Shown: positions 52,171 through 60,325, numbered from the stretch's first letter. The stretch is 64,000 nucleotides of DNA from Lachnospiraceae bacterium (GCA_910575475.1 CAJTGD010000006.1:62001-126000); one strand, 5' to 3'. Numbers and translations are program-made. Notes: generated by a model not told the origin, from the sequence alone.

Positions 52171-52971
52171 ATGCAAAAGAAAATGCGGATCGCAGCATTA
52201 GGAGATAACTGTATTGATATATATGATGAAACAGGAGAGTGCTATGTGGGAGGAAATCCGGTGAATGTAGCGTCCTACATTCAGCGCCTTGGAGGAGAGA
52301 GCGCTTATGTGGGAGCGGTAGGAGATGACGCGTATGGGGTGCTGGTCAGGGAAAAGCTGGAAGAAAGAGGCGTGGATGTTTCACATCTTCATGTCCTTTC
52401 GGGTCGGACAGCCGTAACCCATGTCCTCCTGGAAAACGGAGACCGGAGATTTGGGGAATATGAAAAAGGGGTGCTGAAGGATTTTGCACTTGATGAAGAG
52501 GATCTGGAGTTTATCTGCGGACATGCAATGGCAGTCTCCGGAATCTATGGATATATGGAAGCGGAGATACAAAAGCTCCGCGACAGGGACAGGAACCTGC
52601 AGATCGCGTTTGACTTTTCTGACGAGCTGCAGGATCCGGCGGTAGAAGCGGTTCTTCCATATGTAGATTATGCTTTTTTTTCGCTGGAGGAAAAAGAGGA
52701 AGGAAAGGCGGAAGCCTTTCTGAAAAAAATGAAAGCGCTGTGCGGCGGGCTTGTGATCGTAACGATGGGCAGTGCCGGAAGCATAGCCTATGATGGAAAT
52801 GATTTTATAAAATGCGGGATCGTACCCTGCAGGGTTGTTGATACTATGGGCGCGGGGGACAGCTTTATCGCAGGATTTTTATATGCAAGGCTGCAGGGAA
52901 GCTCGGTTCTGGAGTCTATGAAATCAGGCGCCCAAAACAGCAGCGTCACATTACAGTATAAAGGCGCGTGA
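52171..52971 (+). CDS. frlD: PfkB-family kinase, fructoselysine 6-kinase-like
   Basis: 266 residues, ribokinase/PfkB family. It shows ALGDNCIDIYDETGECYVGG and GNPVNVASYIQRLGG for substrate binding and VVDTMGAGDSFIAGFLYARL with the catalytic Asp. Length and the sequence from ALGDNCIDIY through FGEYEKGVLKDFAL are strikingly like E. coli FrlD (IGDNCVDIY, FGDYTEGVMADFAL). As the operon also has a PTS that should phosphorylate its cargo, this kinase may serve a non-PTS source or a second hydroxyl. Confidence 0.85.
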   Translation: MQKKMRIAALGDNCIDIYDETGECYVGGNPVNVASYIQRLGGESAYVGAVGDDAYGVLVREKLEERGVDVSHLHVLSGRTAVTHVLLENGDRRFGEYEKGVLKDFALDEEDLEFICGHAMAVSGIYGYMEAEIQKLRDRDRNLQIAFDFSDELQDPAVEAVLPYVDYAFFSLEEKEEGKAEAFLKKMKALCGGLVIVTMGSAGSIAYDGNDFIKCGIVPCRVVDTMGAGDSFIAGFLYARLQGSSVLESMKSGAQNSSVTLQYKGA

Positions 52972-52984
52972 AATGTTTTAGATA

Positions 52985-53013
52985 GGCTTCATGAGGAAGC
53001 CGTTTCTTTTTCT
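52985..53013 (+). terminator. Terminator after the kinase gene
   Basis: GGCTTC and GAAGCC pair around ATGAG, followed by GTTTCTTTTT. Confidence 0.75.
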
Positions 53014-53105
53014 GCCTATTTACTTTTTTGAGGATCGCTTATTACTTCAAAATTAATACAACGCTGTACTCTACCATAAAAACATTCGCGTTTAGCAAAT
53101 GCATA

Positions 53106-53140
53106 TTGAGACTGCACGTGTTATATGATAATATTGTGGG
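53106..53140 (+). promoter_or_regulatory. hicAB (2) promoter region
   Basis: A TTGAGA box and an ACGTGTTATATGATAAT stretch precede the second hicA gene. ACGTGTTATA is shared with the first hicAB promoter at 35131-35140, which suggests related operators. Confidence 0.45.
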
Positions 53141-53152
53141 GAGGATAATAAC

Positions 53153-53341
53153 ATGCCGATGAAGCCAAGAGAAATGGAAAAACTGATTCTTGCTGATGGA
53201 TGGATTTTTAAAAGTCAGGAAGGATCCCATAGAAATTATATACATCCGACAAAGCCAGGCAAAGTGACAATTCCTTTCCATAAAGGGAAAGATCTGAGCA
53301 GAAAAACGGAAAATTCTATAAAAAAGCAGGCGGGTCTTTAA
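53153..53341 (+). CDS. hicA: HicA-type toxin (2)
   Basis: 62 residues: KPREMEKLILADGWIFKSQE then GSHRNYIHPTKPGKVTIPFH, with the catalytic His in GSHR. Differs much from the first HicA at 35165, so this is a separate system rather than a local duplicate. GGGAGGATAAT precedes ATG 53153. Active HicA cleaves mRNA and is held by HicB. Confidence 0.92.
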   Translation: MPMKPREMEKLILADGWIFKSQEGSHRNYIHPTKPGKVTIPFHKGKDLSRKTENSIKKQAGL

Positions 53342-53379
53342 CTGTATTCCTGCTGTATGACAATTAGGAGGTGTGAGCG

Positions 53380-53808
53380 ATGTTATCAATGTATCCGGCT
53401 TGTTTTTTTCACGAAGAAGATGGATATTCTGTTGTGTTTCCGGATCTGAACTGGTTAGCCACGCAGGGAGACACATTTGAGGAAGCAATGGAAATGGCGA
53501 TTGACTGTCTGGCAGGTTATCTGCATACATGTCAGATAGACGGGGATACGGTTCCGACTCCTTCCAGGATATCAGATATCGATCCAAAAGCTGTTGCCAG
53601 GGAGCTTGACCCGGAGGCGCCAATGTGCGAAGCAATCGTAAATATGGTATCCGTAGACGTGGCTGCATATGCAAAGCAGCATTTTGAAAAATCAGTCAGA
53701 AAGACACTGACGATTCCGGCATGGCTGAATACAGCGGCTTTGGAAATGAACATCAATTTTTCGCAGGTGCTGCAGGAGGCTCTGCTTGCAAAAGTGCAGG
53801 CCCGGTAA
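53380..53808 (+). CDS. hicB: HicB-type antitoxin (2)
   Basis: 142 residues. MLSMYPACFFHEEDGYSVVF, PDLNWLATQGDTFEEAMEMA is the toxin-binding half and KTLTIPAWLNTAALEMNINF the DNA-binding tail. It is longer than HicB (1) by an insert around residue 60-85. TTAGGAGGTG precedes ATG 53380. Forms a toxin-antitoxin pair with the gene 38 bases upstream, the same spacing as in the first pair. Confidence 0.92.
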   Translation: MLSMYPACFFHEEDGYSVVFPDLNWLATQGDTFEEAMEMAIDCLAGYLHTCQIDGDTVPTPSRISDIDPKAVARELDPEAPMCEAIVNMVSVDVAAYAKQHFEKSVRKTLTIPAWLNTAALEMNINFSQVLQEALLAKVQAR

Positions 53809-53872
53809 TTTGAGAAAGTTCTGCAGACTCAAAACAAGGAGTTACGGGGCTCGTCGAGTCAATGTGTGACCT

Positions 53873-53915
53873 GAAAAGACAAGGAACAGGCTTAAAGCCC
53901 GTCCCTTGTCTTTTC
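53873..53915. terminator. Bidirectional terminator-like hairpin
   Basis: GAAAAGACAAGG (53873-53884) pairs perfectly with CCTTGTCTTTTC (53904-53915), with a further partly paired AACAGGCTT/AGCCCGTC inside. On the minus strand it ends the DUF3021 copy 2 gene and on the plus strand it ends hicAB (2). Confidence 0.75.
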
Positions 53916-54356
53916 AATACGCGCGTTCATCTTATCCACATTTCGCTTCCAGAGCAGAAACTGTGAGATCCATATCACAGCAAAGATCAGGACAAATATC
54001 CCCAGATACCCAAGAAAGCCCGCGACGCTGTGCTCCATCCAGTACAGAAGATAGGCGATCGGCATCATGACCGCGGTGACGATCAGAAAATAGATCCCGG
54101 TCTGCTTTACAATGCTCCATTGTTCCATTTCCCAGATTACCGAGCAGGCCCCGAAGCCGGTGCCCAGCAGCCCGCAGAGTAGCGCCTGTAGAACAACAGC
54201 ATAGATCTCATTTCCCATGCTTTCGATCAGCTCGGGTACGCAGGGCGAATAATACCCGTCTGCCCAGATCAGGGATGTGCAGATCGTGATCACATATCCG
54301 ACCGCGATCCCCAGCGGAAATCCCAGAGCGCCCCGTAAAATGATCTTCTTTTTCAT
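53892..54356 (-). CDS. DUF3021 family membrane protein (copy 2)
   Basis: 154 residues, four membrane helices, differing from copy 1 (41724-42188) at only a few positions (for example WKRNVDKMNARIEKTRDGL against WKKNVDKMNACIGKARDGL at the end). The reading frame is intact, with the same ribosome site. Its LytTR partner is truncated, so it may be unregulated or silent. Confidence 0.85.
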   Translation of the reverse strand: MKKKIILRGALGFPLGIAVGYVITICTSLIWADGYYSPCVPELIESMGNEIYAVVLQALLCGLLGTGFGACSVIWEMEQWSIVKQTGIYFLIVTAVMMPIAYLLYWMEHSVAGFLGYLGIFVLIFAVIWISQFLLWKRNVDKMNARIEKTRDGL

Positions 54357-54366
54357 ATTCATCACC

Positions 54367-54716
54367 TCATATTCCCAGAATTTTTTTGATTTTTGAAACA
54401 TACCGCCTGGATACATAGGTCACCGTGCCGTTTGACAGCTTTACATAGATCGTGCCTGCAAAGCTCAGATTAAAGTTGACGACCTTTTTTAAATGGATGA
54501 TCTCCGAATTAGAGATCCGGACAAACTGGTGGGGACTGAGCCGCTCCTCCAGCTCGTACAGCTGGAGCCGCAGGGTATATTCGCCTTTGCCGGTGACTGC
54601 GAATACCTTTCCGGAAGCGGCATAGATCCGTATCAGCTCCTCCGGCTCCAGCACCTCCAGCTTGCCGCCTCCGGTGCCGGAGATCACCTGCGGAATCTCG
54701 TCGGAAAGCCTTCTGA
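54367..54716 (-). pseudogene. LytTR regulator, N-terminally truncated copy
   Basis: The LytTR domain (LSPHQFVRISNSEIIHLKKV, VTYVSRRYVSKIKKILG) is intact, but the sequence before RRLSDEIPQ is replaced: the frame continues into unrelated DNA that on the other strand starts an ATPase gene. The native ATG, ribosome site and promoter of copy 1 are lost at the junction (54716). Confidence 0.8.
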
Positions 54717-54749
54717 TTTTCATACTAATTTTTGAGAACGGAGAGAAGC

Positions 54750-54957
54750 ATGGGAAAGATAGAAGGAATAAAGATTCAAAATTATGGGGTATTAAAAGAT
54801 ATTGTACTCGGAAAGACAAGAACGAATCAGAATGCGAAAGCCCTTGGAAATCTGGTTGCGGCCATTGGGCCAAGCGGGAATGGAAAAAGCACTCTGGCAG
54901 ATGCCTTCGGATTCATAGCGGACTGTCTGGAAATGGGAGTGGAGGCTGCCTGTGACG
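54750..54957 (+). pseudogene. AAA-family ATPase, N-terminal fragment
   Basis: ATG 54750 follows GGAGAGAAGC. It encodes GKIEGIKIQNYGVLKDIVLG and the Walker A AAIGPSGNGKSTLADAFGF, the opening of an OLD/AAA_21-type ATPase. Homology ends at about 54957, where opposite-strand permease sequence begins; the frame runs to 55100 with no ATPase pattern. About 200 of an expected 1000-plus bases remain. Confidence 0.7.
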
Positions 54958-55262
54958 CAAACAACCGAGCCGGAGGACATATCGCTCATGGATGTGATCT
55001 TAAAATCATCGATGGTAAATGCATTTGCCGGTCCATTCTTGATCACATAGGCCGCGCCCAAGACTCCGAAGATCACGAGAATCGCCATTTTACAGATTAA
55101 CGCAATGGACGTAAGAGTCACGGAAAGCTCCACGCCTCGGTAACCGATCCAGACGATGAGCCAGCTCATGATCAGGGAAATGGCCGCGATCACCCATACG
55201 GACGCGTCCGGGTAGGTGCTGCCGAGCTCCGCGTTCAGCAGGCCGTAGGGTATGAAAAATGT
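54957..55262 (-). pseudogene. Amino-acid permease (APC) fragment
   Basis: Minus-strand frame: FFIPYGLLNAELGSTYPD, ASVWVIAAISLIMSWLIVWI, GYRGVELSVTLTSIALICKM, then AAYVIKNGPANAFTIDDFK. This resembles the start and mid part of an APC-superfamily amino-acid transporter, with the conserved 'AELGSTYPDEGG' shortened by a deletion. Both ends are cut by other fragments. Confidence 0.6.
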
Positions 55263-55869
55263 CCGAAGAAGAGCTTGCCGATTATTACAAAAACTATCAG
55301 TACTCCGATTATGTGGCGTGGAGCTTTTCCAATCACAGCTCCACGATCTACCGCGATTCCGATATGATCGGGCGTTCTTTGCGGGAGAATTCGGATATTT
55401 ATAAGCAGTGGATGAAGCCGATGGATATCTACTACAGCCTGGGATGCACGATCTTCAGCAGCAAGCAGCTTCTGGGATCCATAACCCTGTTCCGCAGCGA
55501 GCAGGAGGGGGATTTCACGGATTCCGAGCTGGCATGCTGGAAGTGATCACCCGGCATCTCTCCGCGCACTTTACCTTCTTATGGCCATATGGAATCTTTC
55601 CCAGTCTTACGGCTCATTTTGCAAATGCTGCCGAGAAGGGCGGGCTGAGCGCAAGAGAAAGCGAGATCGGCGAACTGATCGCGGCCGGGCACTCCAATTC
55701 CGAGATCAGCCAGATCCTTTTCATCAGTGAGAATACGGTGAAAAAACATGTCAACAGTCTGTACCGGAAGCTGGGAATCACAAGCCGGACACAGCTTCTG
55801 CGGATGGTTTATGAGAAGATGAGCATTGCGGCAGCGCTGCCGGAGGAACCGTTGGATTTGGATAAGTGA
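55257..55869 (+). pseudogene. LuxR-family regulator, frameshifted and 5'-truncated
   Basis: First frame (to 55546): SEEELADYYKNYQYSDYVAW, then FSSKQLLGSITLFRSEQEGD and FTDSELA. A one-base loss near 55530 moves the reading to a second frame: MLEVITRHLSAHFTF, LSARESEIGELIAAGHSNSE, ISQILFISENTVKKHVNSLY, the LuxR HTH. The N-terminal part is missing, so a truncated gene with a frameshift is left. Confidence 0.75.
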
Positions 55870-55986
55870 GGTTGACAATCCGTTAAAAAATCAGTATTGA
55901 CTCTCCCGCGGCGTCATGGTTTAGGATGAAACCGAAAGGAGGAACAGGCGGAAAAATACGGCGGTCACAGAAAGTTCACAAAAAAA

Positions 55987-56013
55987 TTAGCGCTCCCTAT
56001 TGACGAGTGCTAA
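55987..56013. promoter_or_regulatory. CIRCE element (HrcA operator)
   Basis: TTAGCGCTC-N9-GAGTGCTAA, one change from the consensus TTAGCACTC-N9-GAGTGCTAA. It overlaps the -35 box of the hsp20 promoter, as expected for HrcA repression of heat-shock genes. Confidence 0.92.
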
Positions 56014-56028
56014 TTTGTGTGTTATAGT
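56000..56028 (+). promoter_or_regulatory. Promoter of hsp20
   Basis: TTGACG (56000-56005) and TATAGT (56023-56028) are 17 bases apart. A leader of about 150 bases without a gene follows. Confidence 0.75.
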
Positions 56029-56183
56029 ACAGATAGAACAAAGGAGAAGGAAAGAAAGGAACCACTTAGAAGTCCCGTTTCCTTCCTGGTATAATCCGCA
56101 GGAAGTATCTTGATACGAATTATACGAAGCATCCCCGGTTCGAGTTAACAAGTTGTTTTTCATTAGAAAAGGAGCGATGACTT

Positions 56184-56660
56184 ATGATGACACCCAGTAT
56201 TTTTGGAGAAAACTTATTTGATGATTTATTTGATGGATTTTTTGATTTTCCCGCGTATGACAACAGGGCAATGGAGAAAGCACAGAGAAAGCTGTACGGA
56301 CGCCACGCAATGCATATGATGAAGACAGACGTACAGGAGCATGATGACCACTATGAGGTAGACATTGATCTGCCCGGTTTTCAGAAAGAAGAGCTTTCCC
56401 TGGAACTGAATGACGGATATCTGGTAGTCGGCGCGGCAAAGGGGCTCAGCAAAGACGAGGAAGATAAGAAGACCGGAAGGTTTGTGCGCCGGGAGCGGTA
56501 TGCAGGCAGTATGAGCAGATCGTTCTATGTCGGAGAAGAGGTAAAGCAGGAAGACATCCATGCCAGGTATGAGAGCGGGGTACTGAAGCTGGCGATTCCA
56601 AAGCCGGAAGAGAAAAAGCCGCAGGTTGAGGAAAAGAAGTATATTGCCATCGAGGGATAA
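56184..56660 (+). CDS. Hsp20/alpha-crystallin small heat-shock protein
   Basis: 158 residues, ATP-independent chaperone that holds unfolding proteins in large oligomers. The alpha-crystallin domain covers residues about 45-140: VQEHDDHYEVDIDLPGFQKE, LELNDGYLVVGAAKG, and GVLKLAIPKPEEKKP with the A-x-x-x-n-GvL motif. The N-terminus is Asp/Phe-rich. AAAAGGAGCG precedes ATG 56184. CIRCE upstream shows HrcA control. Confidence 0.95.
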   Translation: MMTPSIFGENLFDDLFDGFFDFPAYDNRAMEKAQRKLYGRHAMHMMKTDVQEHDDHYEVDIDLPGFQKEELSLELNDGYLVVGAAKGLSKDEEDKKTGRFVRRERYAGSMSRSFYVGEEVKQEDIHARYESGVLKLAIPKPEEKKPQVEEKKYIAIEG

Positions 56661-56698
56661 TGGATCCTCTTTTAATAGATGAAGCAACAGATATACAA

Positions 56699-56744
56699 CC
56701 CGGAGCGCGGGACAGTGCAGAAGCTGTCCGGCTCCGGGTTTTTG
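56699..56744 (+). terminator. Terminator after hsp20
   Basis: CCCGGAGC and GCTCCGGG enclose a second stem GGACAG/CTGTCC, followed by TTTTT. Strong intrinsic terminator. Confidence 0.88.
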
Positions 56745-56778
56745 TGATTTGGATAAGAGGAGAAAATAGCAGGATACA

Positions 56779-56807
56779 TTGACTGAAATGCTGCGTATGA
56801 GTATAAT
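56779..56807 (+). promoter_or_regulatory. Promoter of the flavin reductase-rubredoxin gene
   Basis: TTGACT (56779-56784) and TATAAT (56802-56807), 17-base spacer, about 90 bases upstream of the start. Confidence 0.75.
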
Positions 56808-56899
56808 TAAGAAAAAGTATTGTTAGAGATAACTCGGTAAAGAGGCAATGCGAGCCGGACATGACACAAAAAGTAATACAAAGTAAAGGAGACTGTTTT

Positions 56900-57523
56900 A
56901 TGGACAAAAAAGCAATGTACAAGTTAACCTACGGATTATTCGTCCTGACCGCAAAGGCGGACGGCAAGGACAACGGCTGCATCATCAACACGGCCATCCA
57001 GGCGGCGTCGGAGCCGAATCAGATGAGCATTGCAGTGAACAAAGCAAATTTTACCCATGATATGATCAAGCAGACCGGAGAATTTACCGTATCGATCATC
57101 AGCCAGGATGCGGATTTTGAACTGTTCAAGCGGTTTGGGTTCCAGTCAGGGCGGGACGCGGACAAGTTTGCCGGCTTTGCCGCATATGAGACCGGGGCCA
57201 ACGGCATCCGGCATATTACGGAGGGAACCAATGCGTATATTTCTGTGAAGGTAGAGAAGACACAGGATCTGGGTTCCCATACGATGTTTATCGGGACCAT
57301 CACCGATATGGAGGTTTTGAGCCAGACGCCGTCAGTCACGTATGAGTATTATCTGAACAATATCAAGCCGAAGCCGCAGGCAGCAGGCAAAACGGAGAGC
57401 GGCAAGACCGTATGGCGCTGCCGGATCTGCGGGTATGAATATGTGGGGGCGGAGCTGCCGGAAGATTTTATCTGCCCGCTGTGCAAGCACCCGGCTTCGG
57501 ATTTTGAGAAAGTAGTTTTATAA
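56900..57523 (+). CDS. Flavin reductase-rubredoxin fusion (Hrb-like)
   Basis: 207 residues from ATG 56900 (AAAGGAGA precedes). The N-terminal FMN-binding flavin-reductase domain (YKLTYGLFVLTAKADGKDN, CIINTAIQAASEPNQMSIAV) covers residues 1-150. A rubredoxin follows: WRCRICGYEYVGAELPEDFI and CPLCKHPASDFEKV, giving the CxxC-CxxC iron site. High-molecular-weight rubredoxin of this type passes electrons from NADH to oxygen- or NO-reducing flavodiiron proteins in anaerobes. Confidence 0.93.
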   Translation: MDKKAMYKLTYGLFVLTAKADGKDNGCIINTAIQAASEPNQMSIAVNKANFTHDMIKQTGEFTVSIISQDADFELFKRFGFQSGRDADKFAGFAAYETGANGIRHITEGTNAYISVKVEKTQDLGSHTMFIGTITDMEVLSQTPSVTYEYYLNNIKPKPQAAGKTESGKTVWRCRICGYEYVGAELPEDFICPLCKHPASDFEKVVL

Positions 57524-57583
57524 AATGACAGCTCATTCTGCGGCCCAGTATTACGCTGCATGGCTGCAGGTAAGTACAGTATT

Positions 57584-57612
57584 GGGGATTGCCCCCTGGC
57601 AGGGCAGTCCCC
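57584..57612. terminator. Hairpin between convergent genes
   Basis: GGGGATTGCC and GGCAGTCCCC pair with one wobble. It lies between the Hrb gene and sigma-54, which converge. No strong T-run. Confidence 0.55.
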
Positions 57613-57691
57613 ATAATAAATGAAAATTTTCCACCTGTACGGTTGCAATCCGAAGTCTGTAATTTCGGCCTGCAAGCTCAGCGCATAGAGC

Positions 57692-58819
57692 CTATGTAAA
57701 CAATGCTTCCAACGGCTCTGTCTTTTTGTACTGGACATATTTTCCCCTGACCGCCCGGCTCACGGTAGACACAGAGACCCTCAAGTCCGCCGCGATGTCC
57801 TCCATTCCCATGGGCTTCAAGGAGTCCCGATGTATAAAATAATCCTCCTGCCGCGCCAAAATCGCTTCCATAATGCGGGTAATGGTTTTTCGCCTCTGTT
57901 CCACACAGCCGAACACAAACCTGGCCCGTTCCAGTCGTTCCTTGAAGTAAGCGGTGAGCCCGGGATCCGTCGCGTCCTTCATCATGTGGATGTAATAATC
58001 GCTGAACCGGTATTCCCCCATCCACTGGTCGTTGATCTCCACGGTCCATTTTCCCCCTGGGCGGGACACGATGATATCCGGCACAACATAGGATGATTCC
58101 TCCGACTGGACGTCCATGAGCGGGCGGGGGTTCAGGCTTCCGATCAGGTGGATATATTCCTTGACCCGGATCGTGGAAATGCCCAGGCTCCGGGAGATGG
58201 TTCCGATTTGTCCGCTGACCAGCTCTGTCAGATAATCCCGCAGAAGCACGCATAATGTTTCCTCGGCAAGATCCTTTGCCTCCAGCTGCCTGATCAGGCA
58301 TTCCGCCAGATTCGGCGCAAAGATCCCCGCAGGCTCCAGCTCCCGCAGGACGGCAAGGCACTGATCCAGCTCCTCCTTCGGATAGCCGGACTCGGCGGAT
58401 AGCTCGCCGGAATCATGGGTGAAAAATCCCTTCTCGTCCAGACAGTCCACCAGATAGCTCATCATTTTCATCTGTTTCTGGGAATAGTCCTTCCAGTTCA
58501 GTTGTCCCAAAAGGAGTTCCTTTACCGGGTCGCCGGATCTGGCTGAAAATTCCTGCTCAAAATGTTCTCTGTCGTCAGGATTGCCGGGGTGCTGGTCTGC
58601 ATAGGAAGTCCCGGCATCGGACTCAGAAAACTTTTCAATGCTTGTCATCAGGTCATTTTCCCGCTGCTCCGCGCGCTCCAGCAGCGGGTTTTCCAGATAT
58701 TCATTTACCATAAAATCCTCCAGCTCCTGGTTGGTGAGCGCGAGAATATCCAGGGACTGTACCTGGCCGGCGGACAGGACCTGCTTCTGTTCGGCGGCGG
58801 TGTAATTCATTAAATCCAT
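57692..58819 (-). CDS. rpoN: RNA polymerase sigma-54 factor, lacking the RpoN box
   Basis: 375 residues. N-terminal region I is MDLMNYTAAEQKQVLSAGQV through LDILALTNQELEDFM. The core-binding region spans about residues 110-300 (YLVDCLDEKGFFTHDSGELS), then DIAADLRVSVSTVSRAVRGK and YVQYKKTEPLEALFT. The usual continuation with the ARRTVAKYR RpoN box for -24 DNA contact is absent: the protein stops at LFT (57692). GGAGGAAGCC precedes the ATG. Either the gene is 3'-truncated or it is a naturally short variant. Confidence 0.85.
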   Translation of the reverse strand: MDLMNYTAAEQKQVLSAGQVQSLDILALTNQELEDFMVNEYLENPLLERAEQRENDLMTSIEKFSESDAGTSYADQHPGNPDDREHFEQEFSARSGDPVKELLLGQLNWKDYSQKQMKMMSYLVDCLDEKGFFTHDSGELSAESGYPKEELDQCLAVLRELEPAGIFAPNLAECLIRQLEAKDLAEETLCVLLRDYLTELVSGQIGTISRSLGISTIRVKEYIHLIGSLNPRPLMDVQSEESSYVVPDIIVSRPGGKWTVEINDQWMGEYRFSDYYIHMMKDATDPGLTAYFKERLERARFVFGCVEQRRKTITRIMEAILARQEDYFIHRDSLKPMGMEDIAADLRVSVSTVSRAVRGKYVQYKKTEPLEALFT

Positions 58820-58857
58820 AGGCTTCCTCCGTGATTCGTATTTTTCGTTAACAGCTT

Positions 58858-60300
58858 TTACCCCAGGCCGACTATATCTCGGTTGGCTTTATAGTAGTTA
58901 GTTCCGGCGGCCTTATCCTTTTCCAGATAGTGATGCTCCACCAGATTTTCCAAAATCTTTTTCCGGAAATAAGAAGAGTCGCTTAATTCCAGATATTCTG
59001 CGATCTCGGCGGCCTTCCTTGCGGTATTGTAGCAGAAGGACAGTACCTTTTCATCATGCGGGGTCCCATTTGGTACAGGTACAAATTCCACATTTTCGGC
59101 ATCATCCGCGATCACGCCCTCGGAATAGGTCAGATCCGGCAATACCAATGTAAAATGATCAGACGCGGAATAGATATAGGGGCGATGGTGCTCATCAGCA
59201 TCCATATATTCCTGCATGATTTTATCAAAGCCTGTGCCTGCCGCTTCCATAACATTGCATTTGACCAATATCCCGCAGATCAATTCATTTCTTCTTTTGG
59301 AAATTATTTTAGACAGATCATAAGTTTTGCCAATCTTTTCTCCCTGATAAAAACTTCCCGGTGAAGAAATTTCGAGCCTGTCTTTCAACATATCGACTTG
59401 AATCTGCGTTCCGTCCAGAAAATAATCTCGGTGTGCTACGGCGCTTACAATGCCTTCAAACAAAGCGCGTTCCGGATAAGAATCAATCGTTCCGCGAGAA
59501 TTTGCCAGCTTGATAAAGGTATGGTTCATTCGCTGCTTTACAAATTCCAGCATATAGCAAATGCTGTCTGTGATATTTCCTTTGAAACGATTGATGGTGA
59601 CGATTCTTTCGCTGCCTTTATTAAAACCTGAAAAGACAGAGCACTGCACTTCTGTTTTGGACTGATCATACCCGTCCCGGAACAGCAGGGCACCGTTTTT
59701 CAGTTTGTGATCCGGCGTAAAAAATCCAAGCGACATCAGCGCTTTGTCCGTCAGCTTTGCGCCGCCGTTATGCTCCTGGTGAAATGCAAAAAGTTTGGAA
59801 AATTCCTCTCTTACATAGATTTCTTCCGATTCAAGAATATCAAATTGTGTGTTGCTGCTCTTAATACTCATCTGAATGATTTCTTCATAGGTCGCGCCGT
59901 TTGTAAATCCATCCCGCCTCATATAAATAGAAGGGATATGATTAAATTTTACAATGACCGGTTTTATCAGAGATTCCGTTACATCCACCCTGATCAAATA
60001 TAATTCCCGTCCATTTTTTTCATATCGGATGAAAGATATCCGCAATGCGGGCCTTGGAAACAGGTGTTCATTAATCTGATTATTCAAAAAGTTGCGCTCA
60101 TTGTCCGCATCTTTTCTGGAGAATCCGATTAATTTGTTTGTCTTATCTTCTACGCCGATGAAAAAAGAGCCGCCTTCCGCATTAGAAAATCCTGCGATCG
60201 TCTTGAGCCAGCCGACAACATCATTTCTGTTCAGCCTTGCTTTGCATTCCATATTCATATCTTCTATTGCAGAAATCGCAACCAATTGTTCCAGATACAT
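58858..60300 (-). CDS. Schlafen/AlbA_2-domain ATP-binding protein
   Basis: 480 residues from ATG 60300 (CAGGAGGAGATC precedes; the frame reaches 60339 without a ribosome site). The AlbA_2 (Schlafen-like) domain is seen in MECKARLNRNDVVGWLKTIA then GFSNAEGGSFFIGVED. A RecG-like C-terminal part includes ALFEGIVSAVAHRDYFLDGT and ELICGILVKCNVMEAAGTGF. A winged helix near the end, ARKAAEIAEYLELSDSSYFR, could bind DNA. Such COG2865-type proteins often regulate transcription. It is divergent from a Septu-like pair. Confidence 0.8.
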   Translation of the reverse strand: MYLEQLVAISAIEDMNMECKARLNRNDVVGWLKTIAGFSNAEGGSFFIGVEDKTNKLIGFSRKDADNERNFLNNQINEHLFPRPALRISFIRYEKNGRELYLIRVDVTESLIKPVIVKFNHIPSIYMRRDGFTNGATYEEIIQMSIKSSNTQFDILESEEIYVREEFSKLFAFHQEHNGGAKLTDKALMSLGFFTPDHKLKNGALLFRDGYDQSKTEVQCSVFSGFNKGSERIVTINRFKGNITDSICYMLEFVKQRMNHTFIKLANSRGTIDSYPERALFEGIVSAVAHRDYFLDGTQIQVDMLKDRLEISSPGSFYQGEKIGKTYDLSKIISKRRNELICGILVKCNVMEAAGTGFDKIMQEYMDADEHHRPYIYSASDHFTLVLPDLTYSEGVIADDAENVEFVPVPNGTPHDEKVLSFCYNTARKAAEIAEYLELSDSSYFRKKILENLVEHHYLEKDKAAGTNYYKANRDIVGLG

Positions 60301-60325
60301 GATCTCCTCCTGTGAATCGATATCT

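Larger units (their letters stand above)
53886..54716. repeat. Duplicated DUF3021-LytTR segment, copy 2
   Basis: Near-identical to 41718-42548. The similarity stops exactly within the LytTR gene, so this copy is truncated on its right side. Confidence 0.9.

Noticed and set aside
53042-53674. Minus-strand frame of 210 codons over hicAB (2)
   Set aside because: hicA and hicB on the plus strand have clear motifs and ribosome sites; the antisense frame has none.
56128-56150. GGTTCGA-like T-loop in the hsp20 leader
   Set aside because: No matching acceptor, D or anticodon arm is present, so it is not a tRNA.
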